A stretch of DNA of 64,000 nt from Arthrobacter sp. OY3WO11 (GTDB lineage Bacteria; Actinomycetota; Actinomycetes; Actinomycetales; Micrococcaceae), in assembly GCF_001641125.1 (NCBI RefSeq), contig NZ_LWLP01000001.1:1633137-1697136 (forward strand), read 5' to 3'. Each line of letters begins with the position of its first letter. Position 1 is the stretch's first letter. Positions 18,431-26,989 of this stretch are shown piece after piece. Under the pieces are notes generated by a model. It saw only the letters and a list, made by a program, of their open reading frames with translations, made no database searches and was not told the origin of the DNA. A program made the translations under genes and the position numbers.

Positions 18431-21400
18431 GTGACAAGTCTGCTGGGGAAACTTGGGCTCAATCGGCGCCACAAAAAGATGGTGACGGGCACTGCTTTCA
18501 GTGCCGCTGTTGCTGTTGTGGTGACGGGGGCAATTCTGTATCCGGGGTTCAAGACCACCGAGGTGGAGTTGAACGACGGCGGCGTGTGGGTGGTTTCGAA
18601 GTCCAAGAACGCGGTGGGCCGGTTGAATTATCCTTCGCGGGTTCTTGATGGTGCGGTGACTCCTGCTTCCACGACGTTTGACATCCTGCAGGACGCGGGG
18701 GACGTGTTCGTTGATGATGAGACCGGGTCAACGCTGAACCAGGTGTCGCCGGCGAACATGCGGCTGGGCGGGGATAAGCAGCTGCCGGGATCTGCGGATG
18801 TAAGTTTCGGTTCCGAGGTGATTTCGGTGACTGATGCGGCGTCGGGGAAGGTGTGGGCGGTGTCTCCGTCCACGGTTAACGGTTTTGATGAGGAGTCGTC
18901 CGAGCCGGTGATGGTGGGTTCGGAGGGCATTGTTTCGGTGGTGGGGGATGATGACCGGATTTATTCGGCGGATCCCAAGTCCGGTGCGGTGACGGTCACC
19001 GGTGTTGACGCCAACGGGGAGGTGACGTCCTCGGAGTCGGAGACCTGGGCTGATCTTAAGGGTGCCGGGGATCTTCAGATCACGGTGGTGGGGGATAAGC
19101 CGGTGCTCCTTGATGCGGCGGCGGGGAGGTTGTTCCTGCCGGGCGGCAAGCGCCTGCAGCTGGAGAACGCACGCGAGGCGAAGCTGCAGCAGGGCGGCCC
19201 TGCCAGCGGGTTTGTTGCCATTTCCACGCAGAAGGCGCTGCTGAAGCAGCCGCTGGATGGGTCCACTGCGAAGACGGTGGCGTTCGACGGTGAGGGTGTG
19301 CCGGCTGCGCCTGTCCAGTTGGGCGGGTGTGTGCATGCGGCGTGGTCGGGGGCGAACAAGTATGTTCGGGATTGCGTGAACAATGGTGACGATAAGAACG
19401 TGGACGTGCCCAAGGCGAGTGCGTCGCCGTCGTATGTGTTCCGGGTGAACCGTGACCTGGTGGTCCTGAATGATGTGAACTCCGGCAATGTGTGGCTGGT
19501 GAACCAGAACATGCAGCTGGTCAACAACTGGGACGACGTCGTCCCGCCCAAGAACGAGTCCGACGAGCAGGACCAGGAATCCGCGGACAACAACACCATC
19601 AACGTCCTGCCGGACCGCACCAAACCCAACCGTCCGCCGGAAACCAAGCCCGACGCCGTCGGCGTGCGCCCCGGCCGCACCACCATCCTCAGCGTCCTGG
19701 ACAATGATTCGGACCCCGACGGCGACGTGCTCACCGCTGCCGTGGGGGACTCCGGGCCCCAGGCCGGAAGCCTCGAAAACATCTACGGCGGCACCGCCTT
19801 CCAGATTTCTGTTCCCGCTGACGCGAAACCCGGGACCGAAACGTTCAGCTACAGCGCCTCTGACGGCCGCGGCCTCTCGGCAAGCGGACAGGTGGCGCTC
19901 AGCGTGGTGGCCCCGGACGAGAACAAGCCGCCGCAGTTCAAGCGCGGCGACAACACCACCATGCTCGTTGAACAGGGCAAGACAGTCAGCCAGAACATCC
20001 TCACGGACTGGATTGACCCCGACGGCGACGACCTGGTGTTGCTCGACGCAAAGGCAGACAACGACCAGGACCAGGTGAAGGTCCGCCGTGACGGCCTGCT
20101 CACCTTCCAGGACTCCGGCGCGACAGCCGGCAAGAAGTCCGTGGAAGTGACCATCTGGGACGGCCGGGACACCGTCACCGGGAAAGTCGTGGTCAACGTC
20201 CAGCCGCCGGGAGCCCTTGCACCGGTGGTCAACGCCGACCACGTCACTGCCGTGGTGGGCCAGGACCTGGTCATCTCGCCGCTGAAGAACGATGTGGACC
20301 CCAACGGCGGAGCGCTCCGCCTGGCACAGGTGGAGGCCAACGGCCCCGCCGAGCTGGGTCCCGTGACCGACGGCGGCACCTTCACGTTCCGCAGCACCAC
20401 CCCCGGCCCGGTCTACCTGACGTACATCGCCAGCAACGGCCCGCAAAGCAGCCAGGGGCTCATCCGCGTTGACGTGGAATCCGGAGACGAGGCCGGTGAC
20501 CCCGTCGCCGTCCACGACGTGGCGCTCATGCCCACCGGCGGCAGCGTGCTGCTGGACCCGCTGGCCAACGACTCCGACCCCTCCGGCGGTGTCCTGGTGC
20601 TGCAGTCCGTGAAACTGCCCGAAAACTCGACCGCGTCCGTCAGCGTGATCAACCACGGTGTCCTTCGCATCACCGACATCCTGGGGACCAAAGACCCGAT
20701 CCTCTTCGAATACACCATGTCCAACGGGAAAAAGTCGGCCACGGGCAGCGTCTCCGTGGTGCCCGTCCCGGCCCCCGCCGTCGTGGAAGCACCCCAGCCC
20801 AAGCCGGACGAGGTCAACGTCAGGGTCAACGACGTCGTTACCATCCCCGTACTCGAGAACGACACCCACCCGCAGGGCCAGGAACTCTCGGTGGATCCTG
20901 TCCTGCCGCAGGGCGTGGATCCCGTGGACGGAAAGAGCTTCGTCTCGGAGAACACCCTCCGCTTCATTGCCGGCCCGCAGCCCAAGACGGTCCGAGCCAT
21001 CTATAACGCCGTGGACCCGCAGGGCCAGAAGAGCGCCGCCGCGGTGACCATCCACATCCTTCCGCTGGAAGGTGCCGAAAACTCACGTCCGCAGCCGCGC
21101 AACCTGACCGCCAGGGTGGTGGCCGCCGGCACGGTGCGCATTCCCGTCCCGCTGGACGGCATCGATCCGGACGGCGATTCGGTCCAGCTGACCGGCATCG
21201 ACAGCACGCCGGCGATGGGAACGGCTGCCGTGGGCAGCAACTTCATCGACTTCACAGCTGCCGGTGACGGCGCCGGAACCGATACGTTCCGCTACAAGGT
21301 GGTGGACCGGCAGGGCGCCGTCAACACCGGCACTGTCACCGTGGGCATCGCGCCGCGCGGGGAGGTCAACCAGAAACCCACTCCCGTGGATGACGAGGTC

Positions 21401-24400
21401 CGGGTCCGCCCGGGTCGCCAGATCGCCGTCGACGCCACCGGCAACGACACCGACCCCGACGGCGACCTCATCCGCATCCTCAGCGACGGCATCGAAGCCG
21501 ACCCTGCGCTGCAGGCCACCGTGAGCAAAACCAGCGGCCGGATCATCCTGCTGGCGCCGGAGGAAGCCGGAACGGTCAACGTCCGCTACACCATCGCCGA
21601 CGACCGGGACGCCACCGCGCAGGCCACCATCCGCGTGGTCGTGGACAACGAGGTGCCCCTCAAGGCACCCGTCGCCCGTGATGACAGGGTGACCTCCGCC
21701 CAGACCATGGGGAAGACCGCCGTTGATGTCCCCGTCCTGAAGAACGACGAGGACCCCGACGGCGTCGGCGAAAACCTCAAGGTCAGCACCGAGGCCACCA
21801 CCGCCCGGCCAGGGGCAGACGGCACCATGATCGTGGACCTGACGGAGCAGCCGCAGCTCATCCCGTACAACGTGGAGGATGTTGACGGCCAGCAGTCCAC
21901 GGCTGTGATCTGGGTACCGGGCCTCGGCCAGCAGGTGCCCACCCTGGCCAAGGACGAAGTCCTCGAGGTCGTCGCCGGGCAGTCCGTGGACGTTGACCTC
22001 GACGAGTGGGTCAAGGTGCGTGAAGGCCGCTCGCCGCGGCTCACCCAGACCGACCGCATCAAGCTCATCGGCGCCGACGGCGGCGATCCTGTCATCGGCG
22101 ACGGCACGGGCCTGAAGTACACGGCAGGCACTGACTACGTTGGTCCCGGCTCGCTCACCTTCGAGGTCACGGACGGGACCGGCCCGGATGACCCGGAAGG
22201 CCTCAAGTCCACCCTCAGCATCCGCACCAAGGTCCTGCCCGACCCCAACAAGAACAATCCGCCGGAACTGCTGGGCGCAAACGTCGACGTACCCAAGGGC
22301 GACTCCGCCAGCACCGACCTGGGCAAGCTGACCTCGGACCCGGACGGGGACGACGTCGAAAGGATGAAGTACGAACTGGTGGGCGGAGCGCCTGCCGGAT
22401 TCAACGCCAGCATCGACGGCAGGACCCTCAAGGTCTCCGCGGCCGACTCGAGCGGCTCAGGAACCACCGCCGCCGTCCAGGTCAAGGCCAAGGATCCCCG
22501 CGGGCTTGAAGCCACCGCCACCTACCAGCTGAAGGTGACCGCCTCCAACCGGCCGAAGCCGGTGGCCAACGACGACGTGCAGGACAACGTTGCCGCTGGC
22601 AAACCCGTGACGGTCAATGTGCTGGCCAACGACGCCAACCCGTTCCCGGAGACCGCGCTGAAGATCATTGCGGCCGCCGCGGAAACCGGCAGCGGCAACG
22701 TGGACGTGAACGGCGATTCCATCACGGTCACGCCCGCGCCGGGCTTCACCGGAACCATGGTGGTGTCCTACACCGTGGCGGACAAGACGGAGGACCCCTC
22801 CCGCCAGGCAACGGCCCGCGTCCGCCTCACGGTCAAGGACAAGCCGCAGGCTCCCGCCACCCCGCAGGCGCAGAGTGTGGGGGACCAGACGGCCCTCCTG
22901 AACTGGACGGCGCCTGCGGACCGCGGCTCGCCCATTACCAAGTACACCGTGTACGGCGAGGGCGGGTTCCAGCAGGACTGCCCGGCCAACACCTGCACGC
23001 TCAACGGGCTGGTCAACAACACCAAGTACCACTTCCAGGTCACGGCCACTAACGAGTTCGGCGAGTCGGACCGGTCGCCTGCCTCTGCCGAGGTGCGCCC
23101 TGACGTGAAGCCCGACACCCCGCTGGCGCCGGCGATGAAGTTCGGCGACAAGGCGCTGTCCATCAGCTGGTCCGCCCCTGCAAGCAAGGGCTCGCCCGTG
23201 AAGTCCTATGACCTGGAGATCTCACCCCCTCCCGCCGGCCAGAACGCCCAGATCCAGAACTTGGCAGCGGTCAGCTATGTCTGGAAGGGACTGCAGAACG
23301 GCGTCTCCTACAAAGTCCGGGTCCTGGCGCGCAATGATGCCAAGGAACCGTCCGAATGGAGCCCGTACTCGGCGGCCGAGGTGCCGGCCGGCGTTCCGGC
23401 CACACCTGCTGCACCATCTGCGGCGCAGGCGGGTTCGGTGGGTTCGCAAAGCCAGCTGAAGGTGAGCTGGACGGCCCCGAACAACAACGGCGACGCCGTC
23501 TCGGCCTACACCCTGACCACCCTCCGCGGCGGCGCGGTGGTGGCCAGCCAGCAGGTCGCCGGTACTTCGCAGAACGTGACCGTGGACAACTCGGAAACGA
23601 ACTACACCTTCACGGTGTCCGCCACGAACAAGGCGGGTACCAGCGGGACGAGCGCCCCGTCGGCGGCCATCCGGGCGGTAGGCAAGCCGGGCATGGTAGG
23701 TACTCCGGCTGCCACACTGGTTGACACGGGAGGGAACGGCGGAAAGATCGATGTACGGTTCCCGGTTTTGACGGCTGCCCAGCGCAACGGTTCGACCGCC
23801 GACGAGATTACGTACAAATACAGCCTGACGTCTGGCGGGGGCAGCGGCAATATCCCTGCAGGCGGCGGTACTGTGGCGGCAGCCAATGGCACCCAGACCG
23901 CAGTTGTGGTGTGGGCTGTGTCGTCCCGCAGCTCTACGGCCGGCGATGCCAGCCCTGCGTCGAACTCCGTCAATCCCTATGGCCTCGCTTTCGCCCCGAC
24001 CGTTACGGGCAGCAACAGCAGCGGCGTAGGGGACAGGACGGTGTCCTGGACGTGGAACCAGCCGGACGGCAACGGCCGCGCGGTGACCGGTTACCAGTAC
24101 AGCCTGGACGGAGGCAACTGGCAGGACACACAGGAGCGGCGTTTCTCCAAGACCGTGGGGTACAGCGAGACGCACACGCTCCGCGTTCGTGCCATCAGTG
24201 CCGACCAGCCCGGCCGGATCGGCAGCGATACGTCCCGCAGTGGCGCGGAACCGCCGCCTCCCGTACCCACGTCGTGGAACATCACGGCAACGCCGGTCCG
24301 CAGCTGCACCGAACCCCGCAAGGGGACCGACAGCTACGTCGCCGGCAACCCGTCGGAATGCAACGGCGAGGGAAAGTGGCTGGACGCCGGGGCTGCAGCG

Positions 24401-24553
24401 ACTACCGACCGCTACCAGGTCTGGTACAAGACGTCCAACAACCCCACCGGCATCTGGTACCACCTGACCTCGGGCATGGCTGCCGGAAACTGGATCCGCT
24501 GCGACACCTCGAACCTTGGGTGCAACCCGCCCAACGGCATGCCAAACCGCTAG
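18431..24553 (+). CDS. Giant membrane-anchored surface protein 2 (Ig-like repeats + FN3)
   Basis: 2,040-residue paralogue of the preceding gene with the same plan: short basic N-terminus, membrane helix (about 17-36), propeller-like region (to ~375), Asp-rich Ig-like repeats (~400-1465), about five FN3-like domains (~1470-1945) and a C-terminal module with four Cys. The propeller region is almost identical in DNA to copy 1, while the repeats differ at many positions and the C-terminal modules hardly align beyond a VR(T/S)CT start. GTG start after an AGGG-type ribosome site. The gap to the first copy is 157 bases with no clear terminator. The two probably form related but distinct fibres or receptors (inference). 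Confidence 0.88.
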   Translation: MTSLLGKLGLNRRHKKMVTGTAFSAAVAVVVTGAILYPGFKTTEVELNDGGVWVVSKSKNAVGRLNYPSRVLDGAVTPASTTFDILQDAGDVFVDDETGSTLNQVSPANMRLGGDKQLPGSADVSFGSEVISVTDAASGKVWAVSPSTVNGFDEESSEPVMVGSEGIVSVVGDDDRIYSADPKSGAVTVTGVDANGEVTSSESETWADLKGAGDLQITVVGDKPVLLDAAAGRLFLPGGKRLQLENAREAKLQQGGPASGFVAISTQKALLKQPLDGSTAKTVAFDGEGVPAAPVQLGGCVHAAWSGANKYVRDCVNNGDDKNVDVPKASASPSYVFRVNRDLVVLNDVNSGNVWLVNQNMQLVNNWDDVVPPKNESDEQDQESADNNTINVLPDRTKPNRPPETKPDAVGVRPGRTTILSVLDNDSDPDGDVLTAAVGDSGPQAGSLENIYGGTAFQISVPADAKPGTETFSYSASDGRGLSASGQVALSVVAPDENKPPQFKRGDNTTMLVEQGKTVSQNILTDWIDPDGDDLVLLDAKADNDQDQVKVRRDGLLTFQDSGATAGKKSVEVTIWDGRDTVTGKVVVNVQPPGALAPVVNADHVTAVVGQDLVISPLKNDVDPNGGALRLAQVEANGPAELGPVTDGGTFTFRSTTPGPVYLTYIASNGPQSSQGLIRVDVESGDEAGDPVAVHDVALMPTGGSVLLDPLANDSDPSGGVLVLQSVKLPENSTASVSVINHGVLRITDILGTKDPILFEYTMSNGKKSATGSVSVVPVPAPAVVEAPQPKPDEVNVRVNDVVTIPVLENDTHPQGQELSVDPVLPQGVDPVDGKSFVSENTLRFIAGPQPKTVRAIYNAVDPQGQKSAAAVTIHILPLEGAENSRPQPRNLTARVVAAGTVRIPVPLDGIDPDGDSVQLTGIDSTPAMGTAAVGSNFIDFTAAGDGAGTDTFRYKVVDRQGAVNTGTVTVGIAPRGEVNQKPTPVDDEVRVRPGRQIAVDATGNDTDPDGDLIRILSDGIEADPALQATVSKTSGRIILLAPEEAGTVNVRYTIADDRDATAQATIRVVVDNEVPLKAPVARDDRVTSAQTMGKTAVDVPVLKNDEDPDGVGENLKVSTEATTARPGADGTMIVDLTEQPQLIPYNVEDVDGQQSTAVIWVPGLGQQVPTLAKDEVLEVVAGQSVDVDLDEWVKVREGRSPRLTQTDRIKLIGADGGDPVIGDGTGLKYTAGTDYVGPGSLTFEVTDGTGPDDPEGLKSTLSIRTKVLPDPNKNNPPELLGANVDVPKGDSASTDLGKLTSDPDGDDVERMKYELVGGAPAGFNASIDGRTLKVSAADSSGSGTTAAVQVKAKDPRGLEATATYQLKVTASNRPKPVANDDVQDNVAAGKPVTVNVLANDANPFPETALKIIAAAAETGSGNVDVNGDSITVTPAPGFTGTMVVSYTVADKTEDPSRQATARVRLTVKDKPQAPATPQAQSVGDQTALLNWTAPADRGSPITKYTVYGEGGFQQDCPANTCTLNGLVNNTKYHFQVTATNEFGESDRSPASAEVRPDVKPDTPLAPAMKFGDKALSISWSAPASKGSPVKSYDLEISPPPAGQNAQIQNLAAVSYVWKGLQNGVSYKVRVLARNDAKEPSEWSPYSAAEVPAGVPATPAAPSAAQAGSVGSQSQLKVSWTAPNNNGDAVSAYTLTTLRGGAVVASQQVAGTSQNVTVDNSETNYTFTVSATNKAGTSGTSAPSAAIRAVGKPGMVGTPAATLVDTGGNGGKIDVRFPVLTAAQRNGSTADEITYKYSLTSGGGSGNIPAGGGTVAAANGTQTAVVVWAVSSRSSTAGDASPASNSVNPYGLAFAPTVTGSNSSGVGDRTVSWTWNQPDGNGRAVTGYQYSLDGGNWQDTQERRFSKTVGYSETHTLRVRAISADQPGRIGSDTSRSGAEPPPPVPTSWNITATPVRSCTEPRKGTDSYVAGNPSECNGEGKWLDAGAAATTDRYQVWYKTSNNPTGIWYHLTSGMAAGNWIRCDTSNLGCNPPNGMPNR
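18537..19553 (+). repeat. Direct repeat copy B: near-identical 1 kb shared with 12242-13258
   Basis: Partner of copy A. The 3' boundary coincides with a change in codon style: inside the repeat many codons end in T (GTT CTT GAT GGT), just after it nearly all end in C or G. Confidence 0.93.
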
Positions 24554-24571
24554 TCCACCACCTCCGCGACA

Positions 24572-24598
24572 CTGGGGCCCGGGCCTCCCGGGCCCCAG
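24572..24598 (+). terminator. GC-rich hairpin between surface protein 2 and moxR
   Basis: CTGGGGCCCGGG and its perfect complement CCCGGGCCCCAG with a three-base loop. No U-tract follows, so it may be a partial terminator or an mRNA-stability element that sets the ratio between surface proteins and downstream genes. Confidence 0.55.
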
Positions 24599-24635
24599 CA
24601 AGAACCTGAAACCTTGAGAAGGAAGAAGCCACACC

Positions 24636-25607
24636 ATGACCATGACCCCCGAGCAGGCCGCCTGGTTTACCGACACCTTCGAGAAGCTCGTTGCCAACGT
24701 GGGCCAGGCCGTGCTGGGTAAGGAACACGTCATCCGGCTCACCTTCACGGCCATGCTGGCCGAGGGCCATGTGCTGTTCGAGGACGCCCCCGGCACCGGC
24801 AAGACCTCCCTGGCCCGGGCACTGGCCGCCACCGTGCAGGGCTCCAACAACCGCATCCAGTTCACCCCGGACCTTCTGCCCTCGGACGTCACCGGTGTGA
24901 CCATCTACGACCAGAAGACGCAGAAGTTCGAGTTCCACAAGGGCCCGATCTTCAACAACATTGTCCTCGCGGACGAAATCAACCGTGCCTCGCCGAAGAC
25001 CCAGTCGGCCCTGCTGGAAGTCATGGAGGAGTCCCGGGTCACGGTGGACGGCGTCACCTACGAAGCCGGACGGCCGTTCATGGTCATGGCCACGCAGAAC
25101 CCCATCGAGCAGGCCGGCACCTACCGCCTGCCCGAGGCGCAGCTGGACCGCTTCCTGATCAAGACCTCCATCGGCTACCCGGACCACGCCTCCACCGTCC
25201 GGCTGCTGGGTGGCTCCAACCTCAAGGACCGGTCCCAGGAACTCTCCGCCGTCATCACCACCCAGGCCGTGGCCGACATGGCAGACCTCGCAGCCACCGT
25301 GCACGTGGACACCGCCGTACTGGAGTACATCTCCAGGCTCTGCGAGGAGACCCGCAACGCCCCCGAAACCCGGCTCGGCGTCTCGGTGCGCGGCGCCCTG
25401 GCCATGGTCCGGGCAGCCAAGGTCTGGGCAGCCGGGCAGGGCCGCAACTTCGTCCTCCCGGACGACATCAAGGAACTGGCTCCCGTGGTGTGGACGCACC
25501 GCTTTGTCATGGACCCCGAAGCGGAGTTCTCCGGCGCAACCGCCGAGGCGGTGCTGACGCGCATCCTGGCGGACATCGCGGCTCCGCAGCAGCGCACCAA
25601 CGCCTGA
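24636..25607 (+). CDS. MoxR-family AAA+ ATPase
   Basis: 323-residue MoxR ATPase, a chaperone-like family that assembles or activates multi-protein complexes, usually with DUF58/VWA partners. Walker A is EDAPGTGKTS with Lys56, Walker B NIVLADEINRA with Asp113-Glu114, and MATQNPIEQAGTYRLPEAQLDRF is the sensor 1/MoxR signature region (15-20 residues each). Length is normal. A GAGAAGGAAG ribosome site precedes it; ATG 24642 is an equally possible start. It is followed by its usual partner, a DUF58 protein, and corresponds to the AAA gene of PFNA clusters. Confidence 0.95.
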   Translation: MTMTPEQAAWFTDTFEKLVANVGQAVLGKEHVIRLTFTAMLAEGHVLFEDAPGTGKTSLARALAATVQGSNNRIQFTPDLLPSDVTGVTIYDQKTQKFEFHKGPIFNNIVLADEINRASPKTQSALLEVMEESRVTVDGVTYEAGRPFMVMATQNPIEQAGTYRLPEAQLDRFLIKTSIGYPDHASTVRLLGGSNLKDRSQELSAVITTQAVADMADLAATVHVDTAVLEYISRLCEETRNAPETRLGVSVRGALAMVRAAKVWAAGQGRNFVLPDDIKELAPVVWTHRFVMDPEAEFSGATAEAVLTRILADIAAPQQRTNA

Positions 25608-25657
25608 CGCCCCGGCCAGGACCCCACCACTTTCCACGCAACAACGAAGGCACATAT

Positions 25658-26989
25658 ATGTCCAGCGGCACGCCGTTGACCCGGCTCACGGAGCGTCTGA
25701 AGCAACCCTTCGCCAGGAACGGCAGTCCCGGCGCCCTGCACCCCTCAGCCGTCTGGGCCGAGGCAAGGAACACTGCAGCCATGGCGTCGGCGCCCGCCTG
25801 GCGTGCCGTTCGTGAAACCTGGCTGAAGTATGCCTGGCCCGTGCTGTCAGTGGTCAGCGTCCTGGGCTGGTCAGTCCTCGCGGCCGCCATCCTGCTCTGG
25901 GCAACAGGGCAGGCGTTTGGCTGGCAGGAGGCGAAGGCCGCGGCAATCGCGGCGTTCGTGATGTTCGTGATTGCGGTGGCGTTCGTCCTGGGCCGCTCCT
26001 CCTACGGCGTGGTCCTTGACCTCGCCCGCACCCGGGTGGCGGTGGGGGACAGTGCCGTGGGCAGCATCGCGGTGTCCAACACCTCTGCCCGGCCGCTGTT
26101 GCCGGCAGCCCTGGAACTGCCAGTGGGCAGCGCCACCGCCGTGTTCCACCTGCCGCGGATGAAGCCGCAGCAGGTCCACGAGGACCTCTTCACCATTCCC
26201 ACCGCGCGCCGTGCCGTGATCGTCGTCGGCCCCGTCAGGTCGGTCCGGGCAGACCCCCTGCACCTTTTGCGCCGCCAGGTCCTGTGGACCGAACCGGAGG
26301 ACCTGTTCGTCCATCCGCGCACAGTGGCCCTGGCCGGTTCGGCGGCCGGATTCATCCGGGACCTCGAAGGCATGCCCACCACGGATCTCTCCAGCGCGGA
26401 CGTATCCTTCCACGCGCTGCGCGACTACGTGCCGGGGGATGACCGGCGGCACATCCACTGGAAAACAACGGCACGGACCAACAAGCTCATGGTGCGCCAG
26501 TTCGAGGAAACCCGCCGCGCCCACCTGGCCATCTCGCTGTCCATCAACACCGACGAATACGCGTCGGAAACCGAGTTCGAGATGGCCATCTCCGCCGCCG
26601 CATCCATCGGCAGGCAGGCCATCCGTGAGCAGCGCGAGCTGGACGTCCTCACCCAGAAAGGCCCGCTGCGCTGCGAAACAGGGCGGAACCTGTTGGACGA
26701 CATGACTCGGATCATCGGCGCGCCCATGCGCCGGACCGCCGTCGACCTCGCCAGGACGCTGGCCGACACCGTCCCCAACGCCTCCGTGGTGTTCTTCGTG
26801 GTGGGCAGCAACGTGACCGCCACCCAGCTGCGTTCCGCCGCCGCTTCCGTGCCGCCGGGCGTCCGCAGCCTCGCCGTCCGCGTCGAGGCCGGCGCCTCGC
26901 CCACGCGAGCAAACATCGCAGACCTGACCGTGCTGACGCTCGGCGACCTGACTGACCTGGCCATTGTGCTGAGAAAGGCCGCAGCATGA
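25658..26989 (+). CDS. DUF58 membrane protein
   Basis: 443-residue DUF58 protein with two membrane helices (about 58-80 and 88-108) and the family core with the signature DYVPGDDRRHIHWK followed by a VWA-like region. DUF58 proteins work with MoxR ATPases in membrane or envelope complexes; no enzymatic role is known. ATG 25658 has GAAGG seven bases upstream; the frame reading back into moxR was rejected. Its TGA overlaps the next ATG (ATGA), so the genes are translationally coupled. Confidence 0.92.
   Translation: MSSGTPLTRLTERLKQPFARNGSPGALHPSAVWAEARNTAAMASAPAWRAVRETWLKYAWPVLSVVSVLGWSVLAAAILLWATGQAFGWQEAKAAAIAAFVMFVIAVAFVLGRSSYGVVLDLARTRVAVGDSAVGSIAVSNTSARPLLPAALELPVGSATAVFHLPRMKPQQVHEDLFTIPTARRAVIVVGPVRSVRADPLHLLRRQVLWTEPEDLFVHPRTVALAGSAAGFIRDLEGMPTTDLSSADVSFHALRDYVPGDDRRHIHWKTTARTNKLMVRQFEETRRAHLAISLSINTDEYASETEFEMAISAAASIGRQAIREQRELDVLTQKGPLRCETGRNLLDDMTRIIGAPMRRTAVDLARTLADTVPNASVVFFVVGSNVTATQLRSAAASVPPGVRSLAVRVEAGASPTRANIADLTVLTLGDLTDLAIVLRKAAA

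Noticed and set aside
12242..19553. Insertion sequence or transposon as source of the 1 kb repeat
   Set aside because: The repeat lies inside coding frames, in the same orientation, with no transposase, terminal inverted repeat or target duplication.
18728..21055. 775-codon open frame antisense to giant surface protein 2
   Set aside because: Same mirror-frame effect; the like frame in copy 1 is broken elsewhere, so it is not conserved as protein.
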